A DNA stretch of 64,000 nt from an uncultured Prevotellaceae bacterium (GCA_902764705.1 CACWWZ010000018.1:1-64000), one strand, 5' to 3'; positions 26,184 through 33,697 are shown, numbered from the stretch's first letter. The notes: generated by a model from the letters alone, not told the origin. Made by a program: numbers and translations.

Positions 26184-27380
26184 CTATGACCGAGAAATAT
26201 CTCCGAAATCCAGTAGTACTGCATCGGTACTTGCACAGATTTCAGCAGCAAGGTCGTTCAAGCAGTGGAAACATTCGTAATCGCTCTGCTCCTTTTCGAG
26301 TTCCCACGGATACATAATCAGCAACGTCCCACGTGCACAGGCTTCGAAGCGGTGGCGTTCGGGCTTCCAATATTGTTCGATAGGTTCCTTCTGCAATTGA
26401 ATGACGGGGAGCCCTTCGTCAATGGCAGCGTGTATCACAAGGCTTTCGCCTTTCGATATGCCTGGCGATACGAGTACAACGCCATCCCGGGCTTCGTTAA
26501 GCTGGCGGTCGCGCTTTTGCCTGTAGCTGTCCGTTTGCTCCGTAGGGAGGCCTGTCGCTTTGTCGCGACGGTGATAAAACACCTGTTCCTTTTCAGCACG
26601 TTTCAGTAAGAAAAGAGCTCCGAATGCGGCAAAATCGTGGGTGCCTATACGCAAATGCAAACGACGCTCCATTAGGTGGGGTAGTTGCTTCCGGATCAGT
26701 GCGCGCAGCGGGTTATCGGCCATATAGCGCTTAATGGTCTCCAGCATACCTGGACGCTTGATAATGCGGTCGTGATAGCCGCGTTCAAAGAGGGAGGAAC
26801 GGGGAACCGTGCTAGAAAGCACGGGGACTGCTGCTTTTCTGTCCGTAGCTATACCAGTTGCGGTGCCTGTTGCCGTTGTGTCATTTGTGCCTGTGCTTCT
26901 TATTGTCGTTGTGTCATTTAGGCCTGTGGTACCCGCGCTTTCTAGCGCGGTTCTTCCTCCGCCCAGCGCCCACCATGCCCTGCTACACCCGCCTTTAAAG
27001 CTGCGAAGGATATCTCCCAGCCGTTTACCGTCTGGCAAGGCCTCAGCAACATATAAAAGCAAATGGAGATGGTCGGGCATGATGGCTGCTTGCCACAGTT
27101 CAATCTGGGGATAGAGACGGTGAATCTTGGGTAGTTCCTCTTCCATAACAGCATGGCCAAGTGTGCTGAGAACAATATGGGGAAAGGCTGACGATCCGCG
27201 CTGGGCTCTAATGTCGCCTTCTAGATATCCGAAAAGACCGTGTCGCCCCTCTATGCAAAGGGTAATCATATACAGGCCAGTACCGCTATAGTCCTGCCAT
27301 TCAGCACGACGATGCTGGTTATGTTGAATATCATGGGGATGCAATCCTCGGCGTAGCAATTCTTCTTTAGAAGTAGGCAT
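26184..27380 (-). CDS. RAYT-type (IS200-like, HUH/Y1) transposase with internal REP-like insertion and DprA/SLOG-like C-terminus
   Basis: A 398-residue protein. Residues about 28-142 and 197-235 form the Y1/HUH domain of REP-associated tyrosine transposases: YSGTGLYMITLCIEGR, the metal-binding HxH at H104/H106 in MPDHLHLLLY, ERGYHDRI, and the likely catalytic Tyr219 in IKRYMADNPLRA. These enzymes cut and join single-stranded REP hairpins. Residues 143-196 are a Thr-rich stretch (NDTTTIRSTGTNDTTATGT) bounded by two REP-like palindromes in the DNA. Residues about 236-366 resemble a Rossmann-like DprA/SLOG fold: VVLVSPGISKGESLVIHAAI, then EGLPVIQLQ and ARGTLLIMYPW. Bacteroidetes RAYTs with such a C-terminus exist in my memory, but its function is unknown to me. 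A -7 box (27412-27419, minus) lies upstream. Confidence 0.82.
   Translation of the reverse strand: MPTSKEELLRRGLHPHDIQHNQHRRAEWQDYSGTGLYMITLCIEGRHGLFGYLEGDIRAQRGSSAFPHIVLSTLGHAVMEEELPKIHRLYPQIELWQAAIMPDHLHLLLYVAEALPDGKRLGDILRSFKGGCSRAWWALGGGRTALESAGTTGLNDTTTIRSTGTNDTTATGTATGIATDRKAAVPVLSSTVPRSSLFERGYHDRIIKRPGMLETIKRYMADNPLRALIRKQLPHLMERRLHLRIGTHDFAAFGALFLLKRAEKEQVFYHRRDKATGLPTEQTDSYRQKRDRQLNEARDGVVLVSPGISKGESLVIHAAIDEGLPVIQLQKEPIEQYWKPERHRFEACARGTLLIMYPWELEKEQSDYECFHCLNDLAAEICASTDAVLLDFGDISRS
26807..26824. repeat. REP-like palindrome A inside the RAYT gene
   Basis: CCGTGCT-AGAA-AGCACGG, perfect 7-bp stem. It is the reverse complement of palindrome B except for one exchanged base pair. Confidence 0.75.
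26933..26950. repeat. REP-like palindrome B inside the RAYT gene
   Basis: CCGCGCT-TTCT-AGCGCGG, perfect 7-bp stem. Together with palindrome A it brackets a 108-nt Thr-coding spacer that holds two copies of GTTGTGTCATTT-like sequence. Confidence 0.75.
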
Positions 27381-27538
27381 GTAGCGCGTGTCCGTTGTTT
27401 TCTATTGTTGGCAAAGATACAAAATAATTTGCAAACATCATTCATCGTGAGTAGTTTTTTTGTAAAGTACGTAAAAAACTCGAGAGGACATGCGCCTCTG
27501 AACGCCTCCCTTCCCAGACATTATGTCCGCCAACGACC

Positions 27539-28105
27539 TCAGCGGAAGATGGAGAAATTGACGCTGCCGTACTGGCGGTGCTCTAGGAAATGGGGGTGCT
27601 GGGAGAAATCGTTGTCCTTACCGTGTTCCAGGACGAAGAGCCCGTCGGGTTTGAGCAGTCCGCGCTCGAGGACGAGATCGGGCAGCGTGGTGAGTTCCTT
27701 GAGGGCATAGGGCGGGTCGGCAAAGATGAAGTCGAACTGCTGTTTGCAGGACTTGACGAAACGGAAGACGTCGCCGCGGATTGCTATCATATTGGGGACA
27801 GTCCCCCTGTTATTCGCAGCGGGGGCGGCCCCAGCGCCAAGCTTCTTCAGGCAGTCCTGAATGAAGCGGTGGTGGTCGCGGTCGAGTTCGACGCTGACGA
27901 CGTGACTGCAGCCTCGCGAGAGCAATTCAAGGGAAATGCTGCCCGTGCCGGAGAAGAGGTCGAGGGCCTCGGCACCGTCGAAGTCGACGTACTGAATGAG
28001 CACGTTGAAGATGTTCTCCTTGGCAAAATCCGTCGTAGGCCGCGCCTTGAACGTGCGCGGAATATCGAAGTGGCGGCCCTTGTATTTTCCAGTAATGATT
28101 CGCAT
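27539..28105 (-). CDS. rsmD: 16S rRNA (guanine966-N2)-methyltransferase RsmD
   Basis: Rossmann-fold methyltransferase (188 residues) that modifies G966 of 16S rRNA with S-adenosylmethionine during 30S assembly. The start MRIITGKYKGRHF and the substrate segment ARPTTDFAKENIFNVL (21-36) are typical. The SAM-binding motif is DLFSGTG (49-55) and the catalytic motif is DPPY (130-133). It follows the DUF3822 gene on the same strand, an arrangement common in Bacteroidetes, and the junction is a period-7 repeat array. Confidence 0.93.
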   Translation of the reverse strand: MRIITGKYKGRHFDIPRTFKARPTTDFAKENIFNVLIQYVDFDGAEALDLFSGTGSISLELLSRGCSHVVSVELDRDHHRFIQDCLKKLGAGAAPAANNRGTVPNMIAIRGDVFRFVKSCKQQFDFIFADPPYALKELTTLPDLVLERGLLKPDGLFVLEHGKDNDFSQHPHFLEHRQYGSVNFSIFR

Positions 28106-28108
28106 ACT

Positions 28109-28164
28109 CTTACCTCTTACATCTTACCTCTTACATCTTACATCTTACCTCTTACCTCTCACTT
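28109..28164. repeat. Eight-unit period-7 array at the DUF3822/rsmD junction
   Basis: CTTACCT and CTTACAT units alternate over 28109-28157, then CTCACTT. The DUF3822 stop codon (28159-28161) lies within the last unit and the array ends next to the rsmD start. Confidence 0.85.
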
Positions 28165-28926
28165 CAGATACACCAGCATGGTGTCATACGGCATGCCATC
28201 GATCAGCGTGACTGGCGCACGGTTGAACTCGCCCGTAGGACTATTGACGAAAACACGCTTGACGAACTCGAGCGCACGGTCTTTCAGTTCGGGCATCTGG
28301 CTGGCCAGATGGAGCTCGTCGTTCTGCGAATCCATGCCCAGCTGTTTCCAAACGGAGAGAATAAAGAAGAGTGCATCGTCGGCCGTGGTGACGGAGTAGG
28401 TATTCTGGAACTTGAAACGGTTGTGCTCGAAACTGAACACCTCCATCTTGCGGTCGTGGAAATAGGCATAGAGTTTGGCATGCTGGCCGGTGAAGCTCTT
28501 CTGATACATGTGGCGCCAAACCGACGACATCAACGGCTGATAGCTGACGGAGCCGAAGCGGTCGGCCAGCACCTGCCGCAGGTCCTTCTGTACGGCAAAG
28601 ACGGCCACAGCGTTCAGGTCGGGCAAGATGGCATGCATGACAACCATCTGTTCCTGTCGCGTAAATGTATAATGATACAACTGGTCGCGCTCCTCCTCAC
28701 GGAATGTGTTGACGGGAAGGGTCAATACGGGGGAGTCGGTGAGCACCAGCACCTTCTCGTAGTCGTCCTGAAGCAGGAGCTGGGTTCTGAGTGCCTCGCG
28801 CATGTTCGCCGCCAGTGATATGCCGGTATTCATCGGGTAGCGCTCGTAACGGACCTTTCCCTCGTCGCTGGTGGACAAGGCGATGCCGTCGCGGCTGATT
28901 CGGATGATGAGTCGTTGTCTGTTCAT
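28159..28926 (-). CDS. DUF3822 family protein (actin-like ATPase fold)
   Basis: A 255-residue cytosolic protein beginning RLIIRISRDGIALSTSDEG, with FREEERDQLYHYTF near residue 75 and LYAYFHDRKMEVFSFEHNRF near 150. The recurring pattern of short strands followed by IDG/HDR turns fits the RNase H/actin-like fold reported for DUF3822. The family is largely restricted to Bacteroidetes and usually sits next to rsmD, as here; a role near rRNA modification or in a pathway sharing this promoter is only an inference. It starts 3 nt after the stop of a short membrane peptide gene. Confidence 0.75.
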   Translation of the reverse strand: MNRQRLIIRISRDGIALSTSDEGKVRYERYPMNTGISLAANMREALRTQLLLQDDYEKVLVLTDSPVLTLPVNTFREEERDQLYHYTFTRQEQMVVMHAILPDLNAVAVFAVQKDLRQVLADRFGSVSYQPLMSSVWRHMYQKSFTGQHAKLYAYFHDRKMEVFSFEHNRFKFQNTYSVTTADDALFFILSVWKQLGMDSQNDELHLASQMPELKDRALEFVKRVFVNSPTGEFNRAPVTLIDGMPYDTMLVYLK

Positions 28927-28929
28927 AGT

Positions 28930-29019
28930 CTATTTCTCCATGATGCTCAGCACGCAGAGTACGGCCAACACCGCACTGACCAGCGCCAAAATGAGGTTTG
29001 TCTTCTGAATGTTCGTCAT
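28930..29019 (-). CDS. 29-residue single-helix membrane peptide
   Basis: Reads MTNIQKTNLILALVSAVLAV then LCVLSIMEK and stop. It is a short polar start followed by one hydrophobic helix. It begins about 9 nt after its -7 box (29028-29035, minus), and ends 3 nt before the DUF3822 start, so it is the first gene of the small-peptide/DUF3822/rsmD operon. A clean promoter, an ATG near the predicted transcript start and good spacing support it being translated. Function unknown. Confidence 0.65.
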   Translation of the reverse strand: MTNIQKTNLILALVSAVLAVLCVLSIMEK

Positions 29020-29027
29020 TGCAGGTG

Positions 29028-29095
29028 CAAAGTTAGTGCAAAGCAAACGAAAAACCAAATTTTTTTGGTAGTTTACGCATTTTTTCGTAATTTCG
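29028..29095. promoter_or_regulatory. Divergent promoter pair with back-to-back -33 elements
   Basis: Minus strand: -7 CAAAGTTA (29028-29035), 20-nt spacer, -33 CAAA (29056-29059). Plus strand: -33 TTTG (29064-29067), 20-nt spacer, -7 TAATTTCG (29088-29095). The two -33 boxes lie in CCAAATTTTTTTGG. Confidence 0.75.
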
Positions 29096-29104
29096 CAGGC
29101 GGAT

Positions 29105-30565
29105 ATGATTACCGACGAACTGACATACCGCATCCGCGAGGCGCTGGGACTGGAGCCTACCGCCGAGCAAGGCCAGGCCATCGAGACCTTCGCACAGTTC
29201 ATGACCGACCGCCACACGGAAGCCGTGATGGTGATGCGCGGCTCGGCAGGAACCGGCAAGACCACGCTGGCTGCGGCTATCGTCAAGGCGATGACCGCAC
29301 TGGGTCAGAAGCTGGTGCTATTGGCTCCGACGGGTCGTGCCGCCAAGGTTTTTTCGCTCTATGCCGGGCATGCGGCATTCACCATCCACCGGCGCATCTA
29401 CCGGCAGAAATCGCTGGAGGGCCGTTTCGAACTGAGTTTCAACAATGCGCAGGACACATTGTTCATCGTCGACGAAGCATCGATGATTGCCAACTCATCG
29501 TCATTCTCGGACACCATCTTCGCCGGCGGACAGTTGATGGACGACCTGATCCGCTTCGTATACAACGACCATAACTGCCGGCTGATGTTCATCGGCGACC
29601 GCGCGCAGCTGCCTCCCGTCGGCGAGACCGACAGTCCGGCACTGCAAAGCGACGTGCTGCGCAGCTATGGACTGCACGTGCACGAATGCAACCTGAGCGA
29701 GGTGCTGCGCCAGAGCCAGGAGTCGGGCATTCTGTGGAACGCGACGAAAATCAGGAGCCTCGGCGCCACTGTGCCCAGCGGTTCTCCGCTGGGACTGCCG
29801 AAGATACGGGTGGCGGGATTCGCCGACATCCACATCGTGCCTGGCAACGAACTCATCGAGACGCTCGCCAACAGCTATTCGCATGTGGGGCAGGACGAGA
29901 CCATCGTCGTCACCCGCAGCAACAAACACGCCAACATCTATAATCAGGGCATCCGCAATCAGGTGTTGGACTGCGAAGATGAGCTCTGTTCTGGCGACCA
30001 GCTGATGATTGTGAAAAACAACTACTACTGGCTGGAAGAGGAACTGCGGCAGGCTACGGAGAAAATCGAGCAGCCTATGTCGTTCCTGGCCAATGGCGAC
30101 AGAGCCGTCGTGCGTCGCGTGCGCCGTGTACACGAACAGTACGGATTCCGTTTTGCCGAGGTTACCATGAAGTTTCCCGACTACGACGACTACGAGCTGA
30201 CGGTGATGGCCCTGCTCGACACGCTGACGTCGGAAGCTCCCGCGCTGACCCGTGAACAGCAGGAAACGCTATATAATAAGGTATTGGAAGACTACACCGA
30301 CATTCCGCACAAGGCCGACCGCATCAAGAAGGTCAAGACGGACCGCTACTATAATGCCGTGCAGGTGAAGTTCGCCTATGCCGCTACGTGCCACAAGGCC
30401 CAGGGCGGACAATGGGCTCACGTATACATTGACCAGGGGTACATGACCGACGACATGCTCAACGCCGACTATCTGCACTGGCTGTATACGGCGTTTACCC
30501 GCGCTACGGAACAGTTGTACCTGGTGAATTGGCCGGAGACGCAGACGGAAGAAATTGAGAATTAA
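29105..30565 (+). CDS. RecD-like ATP-dependent DNA helicase (SF1B)
   Basis: A 486-residue SF1 helicase. Walker A is MRGSAGTGKTT (K52), Walker B FIVDEASMI, motif III MFIGDRAQLPPVGE, then VVTRSNKHANIYNQGIR, and the C-terminal UvrD_C_2-type block CHKAQGGQWAHVYID and YTAFTRATEQLYLVNWP. These place it with RecD2-like or Pif1/Dda-like helicases, which unwind DNA 5' to 3'. It lacks the N-terminal helix-hairpin-helix domain of full RecD2 (about 720 residues or more), so the small Bacteroidetes type is meant. Transcribed from its own divergent promoter, it is followed by rmuC after a seven-unit period-7 repeat that includes its stop codon. A role in DNA repair or recombination is inferred. Confidence 0.85.
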   Translation: MITDELTYRIREALGLEPTAEQGQAIETFAQFMTDRHTEAVMVMRGSAGTGKTTLAAAIVKAMTALGQKLVLLAPTGRAAKVFSLYAGHAAFTIHRRIYRQKSLEGRFELSFNNAQDTLFIVDEASMIANSSSFSDTIFAGGQLMDDLIRFVYNDHNCRLMFIGDRAQLPPVGETDSPALQSDVLRSYGLHVHECNLSEVLRQSQESGILWNATKIRSLGATVPSGSPLGLPKIRVAGFADIHIVPGNELIETLANSYSHVGQDETIVVTRSNKHANIYNQGIRNQVLDCEDELCSGDQLMIVKNNYYWLEEELRQATEKIEQPMSFLANGDRAVVRRVRRVHEQYGFRFAEVTMKFPDYDDYELTVMALLDTLTSEAPALTREQQETLYNKVLEDYTDIPHKADRIKKVKTDRYYNAVQVKFAYAATCHKAQGGQWAHVYIDQGYMTDDMLNADYLHWLYTAFTRATEQLYLVNWPETQTEEIEN

Positions 30566-30605
30566 GAATTAAGAGTTAAGGGTTAAAGATTAAACGTTAA
30601 AGATA
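30557..30605 (+). repeat. Seven-unit period-7 array between helicase and rmuC
   Basis: Units GAGAATT, AAGAATT, AAGAGTT, AAGGGTT, AAAGATT, AAACGTT, AAAGATA. The helicase stop codon (30563-30565) is inside, and the array touches the rmuC ATG. Confidence 0.85.
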
Positions 30606-31834
30606 TGATGACAATATTATATATAATAATAGGTATAGCCCTGGGGGCTGTGGCGGTCTACTTCGTGATGAACCCGAAGCAGGCCCGGCTGGTAGTGGAA
30701 CTGGCCAAGAAGGAAACCGAGTTGGAAATGATGAAGACCACCAAGGACCAGCTGCGCGACATGGGTGTGCTGATGGCCGAGGCGCAGGCCCGTCACCTGA
30801 ACAAAGAAAATCAGGAGAGCATGGACCACATCACCCAACCGCTGAAGGATGCCATCACGGAGATGCGCAAAGCCATCAACGACAACACCAAGGACCACAC
30901 GGCTCAGACGGCATCGCTGAAGGAACAGCTGCGGTTGATGATGGAGACAGGTCGCGAGATGAGCGAAAAGGCCGAGGGACTGGCCAACGTGCTGCGGCGC
31001 GACAACAAGATCAGCGGCAACATGGGAGAAATCATTCTCGGCGACTTGCTGACGTCGCAGGGACTGACCGAGGGCATCCACTACGAGGTGCAGGCACGAC
31101 TGCGCGACGAAATGGGACGTCCGCTGAAGCACGACGAGACCGGTCGTGAGATGCAGCCCGACGTCATTCTGCACTACCCGCAGGGACAGGACGCCGTCAT
31201 CGACTCGAAGGTGTCGCTTGTAGCCTACCAGCGCTACGTCAACGCCGAAACACCCGAAGAAAAGGAGCGTGCCCTGCAAGAGCACATCAAGTCGATACGT
31301 TCGCACGTCAATGAACTGTCGCGCAAGGATTATTCGAAGTATATCAAGGCCCCGCGCGAAGCCATCGACTTCGTCATCATGTTCGTGCCTTTCGAGAGCT
31401 CGCTGCAGCTGGCATTGGCCAACGACCCCACCCTGTGGCGTGATGCCTTCGAGCACAAAGTGTTCGTCACCGGCGAACAGAACCTGCTGGGCATTCTCCA
31501 CATGATACACATTGCCTGGGTGCAAAACCAGCAGGCCGAAAACCAGCAGAAGGTGTTCGGTATTGCTGAACAGCTGTTAGACCGTCTGGGTGACTTCATC
31601 CAGCGCTACAACAAGCTCGGTGAACACATCGAGCTGGTGCGCAAGGACTTTGATACAGCAGGCAACAAACTGTTTACCGGCCGACAAAGCGTGGTACAGA
31701 AAGGCCGCGAACTCATCGACCTCGGCGGCAAAGAGAATCCCAACCGCCGAATTCCGAAGGCAGAGGAAAACCTATTAGAAGGAGTTGAGGAGAGAAGGAG
31801 AGAAGGAGAAGAAGACAATGATCTATCTGAATGA
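30605..31834 (+). CDS. rmuC: DNA recombination protein RmuC
   Basis: A 409-residue protein with an N-terminal membrane helix (ILYIIIGIALGAVAVYFVM), a long coiled coil (about 28-130) and a C-terminal nuclease-fold domain of the PD-(D/E)XK type. Family marks are GNMGEIILGDLLTSQGL (near 139), the DAVIDSKVSLVAYQRY block (D/S/K near 200) and YSKYIKAPREAIDFVIMFVP. RmuC is linked to suppression of inversions at short inverted repeats in E. coli, which is notable in this repeat-rich window. The last residues (EGVEERRREGEEDNDL) are encoded by a period-8 repeat. It overlaps the start of the next gene by 17 nt. Confidence 0.92.
   Translation: MMTILYIIIGIALGAVAVYFVMNPKQARLVVELAKKETELEMMKTTKDQLRDMGVLMAEAQARHLNKENQESMDHITQPLKDAITEMRKAINDNTKDHTAQTASLKEQLRLMMETGREMSEKAEGLANVLRRDNKISGNMGEIILGDLLTSQGLTEGIHYEVQARLRDEMGRPLKHDETGREMQPDVILHYPQGQDAVIDSKVSLVAYQRYVNAETPEEKERALQEHIKSIRSHVNELSRKDYSKYIKAPREAIDFVIMFVPFESSLQLALANDPTLWRDAFEHKVFVTGEQNLLGILHMIHIAWVQNQQAENQQKVFGIAEQLLDRLGDFIQRYNKLGEHIELVRKDFDTAGNKLFTGRQSVVQKGRELIDLGGKENPNRRIPKAEENLLEGVEERRREGEEDNDLSE
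31781..31812 (+). repeat. Period-8 array inside the 3' end of rmuC
   Basis: Units GGAGTTGA, GGAGAGAA, GGAGAGAA, GGAGAAGA. A copy with the same unit family occurs after the zinc peptidase gene (33295-33326). Confidence 0.75.
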
Positions 31835-32372
31835 CGACATAGCCGGCTTCGACTTCGACGCCGCACTGCCGCTGCTGAGCGAACAGCGTCGCGAACAAGC
31901 CCTGAAGTTCAAATACGAACTGGGCCGCAAGACGTGCGCTATGGCCTACCTGCTGCTCTGCGAGGGGTTGCAGAAGGAGTACGGGCTGACGGAACGCCCC
32001 GTGTTCGAATACGGCGAGCACGGCAAACCCGCCATCGTCGGCCACCCTGACATCCACTTCAATCTGAGCCACTGTCGCGAAGCCGTCATCTGCGCTGTCA
32101 GCAACCGGCCCGTCGGCATCGACATTGAGAGCATCCGCGAATTCAAGGACTCGCTGGTGCGCTATACGATGAACGACCTTGAGGTGCAACAGATAGAACA
32201 AGCAGCACGGCCGAATGTGGAATTCATCCGTCTGTGGACGATGAAAGAAGCCAAGCTGAAGCTGTCGGGACACGGCATCAGCGACAACATGAAGCACGTA
32301 TTGGACTGTTCGGAACACTTCGAAACCGTCATAAACGAAAAAAAAGGATATATTTATAGTGTAATTTACTAA
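31818..32372 (+). CDS. 4'-phosphopantetheinyl transferase (Sfp/AcpT superfamily)
   Basis: Transfers the phosphopantetheine arm of coenzyme A to a Ser of carrier proteins (acyl carrier protein). The 184-residue protein has the superfamily motifs HFNLSHCREAVICAVS, GIDIESIREF with the Mg-binding Asp and Glu, and WTMKEAKLKLSG with the Glu and catalytic Lys. The start was set at the ATG 31818, inside the end of rmuC, because MIYLNDDIAGFD begins the natural domain and the upstream in-frame codons are repeat-derived (MRREGEKEKK). Whether it serves fatty acid synthesis or secondary metabolism cannot be told; no polyketide genes lie nearby. Confidence 0.82.
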   Translation: MIYLNDDIAGFDFDAALPLLSEQRREQALKFKYELGRKTCAMAYLLLCEGLQKEYGLTERPVFEYGEHGKPAIVGHPDIHFNLSHCREAVICAVSNRPVGIDIESIREFKDSLVRYTMNDLEVQQIEQAARPNVEFIRLWTMKEAKLKLSGHGISDNMKHVLDCSEHFETVINEKKGYIYSVIY

Positions 32373-32380
32373 TTATTTAT

Positions 32381-32388
32381 TAATTTTG
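32381..32388 (+). promoter_or_regulatory. -7 element of the zinc peptidase gene
   Basis: TAATTTTG, 28 nt before the ATG, directly after the transferase stop codon. Confidence 0.6.
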
Positions 32389-32416
32389 CAGGCAGAAACT
32401 TTAAAACTATAGCATT

Positions 32417-33289
32417 ATGAAATTAGACGGAAGACGCGAAAGCTCGAATGTGGAAGATCGCCGCGGTATGAGCGGTGGTGCTAAAGCCGGTCTGGGAATC
32501 GGCGGTATTATCGTAGTTGCCCTCATGGCCTGGATGACTGGTGGCAACCCCCTGGAGGCTGTTGTACAGCAAGTGCAGCAGAATGGCTTCGGCGGCAATA
32601 CGGAAGTCAACGAGGGACAGCGCGAGTTCACCGAAGAGGAACAGGCGCTGGCAAAGTTCTCAACGCAGATTCTGGCTGGCACGGAGGATGTGTGGACGGA
32701 AATCTTCAAGCAGCACGGCGCACAGTATCAGAATCCCACGATGGTGCTCTATACTGACGGCACGCAAACCGCTTGCGGACAGGGTTCCGCAGCCATGGGT
32801 CCCTTCTATTGCTCAGGTGACCAGAAACTGTATATCGACCTGTCGTTCTTCACCACGATGAAGCAACAGCTGGGGGCTGACGGCGACTTCTCGTATGCCT
32901 ACGTCATTGCCCACGAGGTAGGACACCACGTAGAGTACCTGACAGGAACACTTGAAAAGGTGCACGCCCAGATGGCCAAGCTCAGCCAGACCGAGGCGAA
33001 CAAACTGAGCGTACGCCTGGAGCTGCTGGCCGACTTCTATGCCGGTGTATGGGCTCACCACGACAACAAGCGTTTCGGTTCGCTGGAGGACGGCGACATC
33101 GAGGAAGCCATCAACTGCGCCCAGAAGATCGGTGACGACTATCTGCAGACCAAAGCCCGCGGATATGCTGTACCGGAATCGTTCAACCACGGCACCTCCA
33201 AGCAGCGTATGAAATGGTTTAAGCTCGGACTGGAGACTGGTGACATCTCGAAGGGAACTACCTTTCAGTGCTCTGACGCTGAACTCTAA
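32417..33289 (+). CDS. Predicted neutral zinc metallopeptidase (YpfJ family)
   Basis: A 290-residue protein: charged N-terminus (KLDGRRESSNVEDRRG), one membrane helix (KAGLGIGGIIVVALMAWMTG), then a large domain. The zinc-binding HExxH is HEVGHH (H166, E167, H170), followed by the third-ligand region RLELLADFYAGVWAHH. Other family marks are YTDGTQTACGQGSAAMGPFY and the C-terminal HGTSKQRMKWFKLGLE. This is the PF04228 Zn_peptidase family (E. coli YpfJ), whose substrate is unknown. The protein is anchored in the inner membrane with the catalytic part likely outside the cytoplasm. A terminator follows at 33333. Confidence 0.9.
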   Translation: MKLDGRRESSNVEDRRGMSGGAKAGLGIGGIIVVALMAWMTGGNPLEAVVQQVQQNGFGGNTEVNEGQREFTEEEQALAKFSTQILAGTEDVWTEIFKQHGAQYQNPTMVLYTDGTQTACGQGSAAMGPFYCSGDQKLYIDLSFFTTMKQQLGADGDFSYAYVIAHEVGHHVEYLTGTLEKVHAQMAKLSQTEANKLSVRLELLADFYAGVWAHHDNKRFGSLEDGDIEEAINCAQKIGDDYLQTKARGYAVPESFNHGTSKQRMKWFKLGLETGDISKGTTFQCSDAEL

Positions 33290-33294
33290 AAGAA

Positions 33295-33326
33295 GGAGTT
33301 GAGGAGAAAAGGAGTAAAGAGAGGAA
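33295..33326 (+). repeat. Period-8 array after the zinc peptidase gene
   Basis: Units GGAGTTGA, GGAGAAAA, GGAGTAAA, GAGAGGAA, between the stop codon and the terminator. Confidence 0.65.
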
Positions 33327-33332
33327 AAAATG

Positions 33333-33367
33333 AGACGGACTCCCGTTGGGGAGCCCGTCTTTCTTTT
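33333..33367. terminator. Intrinsic terminator, possibly bidirectional
   Basis: AGACGGACTCCC / GGGAGCCCGTCT around GTTG (one A-C mismatch), then TTCTTTT. It lies between the zinc peptidase gene (plus) and the ferredoxin (minus). Confidence 0.8.
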
Positions 33368-33391
33368 AACCACATAATTCAGCTTAATTCC

Positions 33392-33553
33392 TTAGGGAAG
33401 GCTGATAGCTTCTGACGGACAAACGTCAGCGCATGTGCCGCACTCTGTGCACATATCGGGGTTGATTGAATACTTGTCGCCCTCAGAGATTGCTCCAGCG
33501 GGGCACTCATCGATACATGTACCGCATGCGATGCAGTCGTCACCAATTACGTA
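33392..33553 (-). pseudogene. 2[4Fe-4S] ferredoxin reading frame without a start codon
   Basis: 53 codons read YVIGDDCIACGTC, IDECPAGAIS, then INPDMCTECGTCADVCP and EAISLP, then stop. Two perfect CxxCxxCxxxCP clusters identify a bacterial-type 2[4Fe-4S] ferredoxin of normal length (about 55 residues), a cytosolic electron carrier. Family members start MAYVI. Here the codon before YVI is TAA and no ATG, GTG or TTG is in frame upstream of the clusters. Inserting ATGGC after TTTTA would restore a normal start, so a 5-nt deletion is the simplest explanation. The promoter (-7 CAAAGGTA, 33578-33585) is intact. Use of ATT as start is possible but rare. Too short to be found by length-based gene calling. 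Confidence 0.75.
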
Positions 33554-33577
33554 TTAAAATACTTACTAATTGTGATG

Positions 33578-33585
33578 CAAAGGTA
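33578..33585 (-). promoter_or_regulatory. -7 element of the ferredoxin gene
   Basis: TACCTTTG on the coding strand, about 25 nt from the beginning of the ferredoxin frame. Confidence 0.65.
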
Positions 33586-33660
33586 AGCATTTTTTTTGTT
33601 CATACCTAATTTATGGTATAGAAAATGATACTTTAACACTTAATTTATACATTATCGAAA

Positions 33661-33681
33661 TAATAAACTGCACGTTTATTA
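33661..33681. repeat. Small perfect inverted repeat upstream of the PorT-like gene
   Basis: TAATAAAC-TGCAC-GTTTATTA, 8-bp stem, 16 nt before the ATG. It could be an operator or a leader hairpin. Confidence 0.4.
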
Positions 33682-33697
33682 CGTTATTAAAGAGTAT

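Noticed and set aside
26184..27380. A complete insertion sequence (IS200/IS605) with ends
   Set aside because: No TnpB partner and no IS200-type end hairpins; size and motifs fit a domesticated RAYT better.
33392..33560. Ferredoxin starting at the internal ATG in PDMCTEC
   Set aside because: It would remove the first cluster and half the protein.
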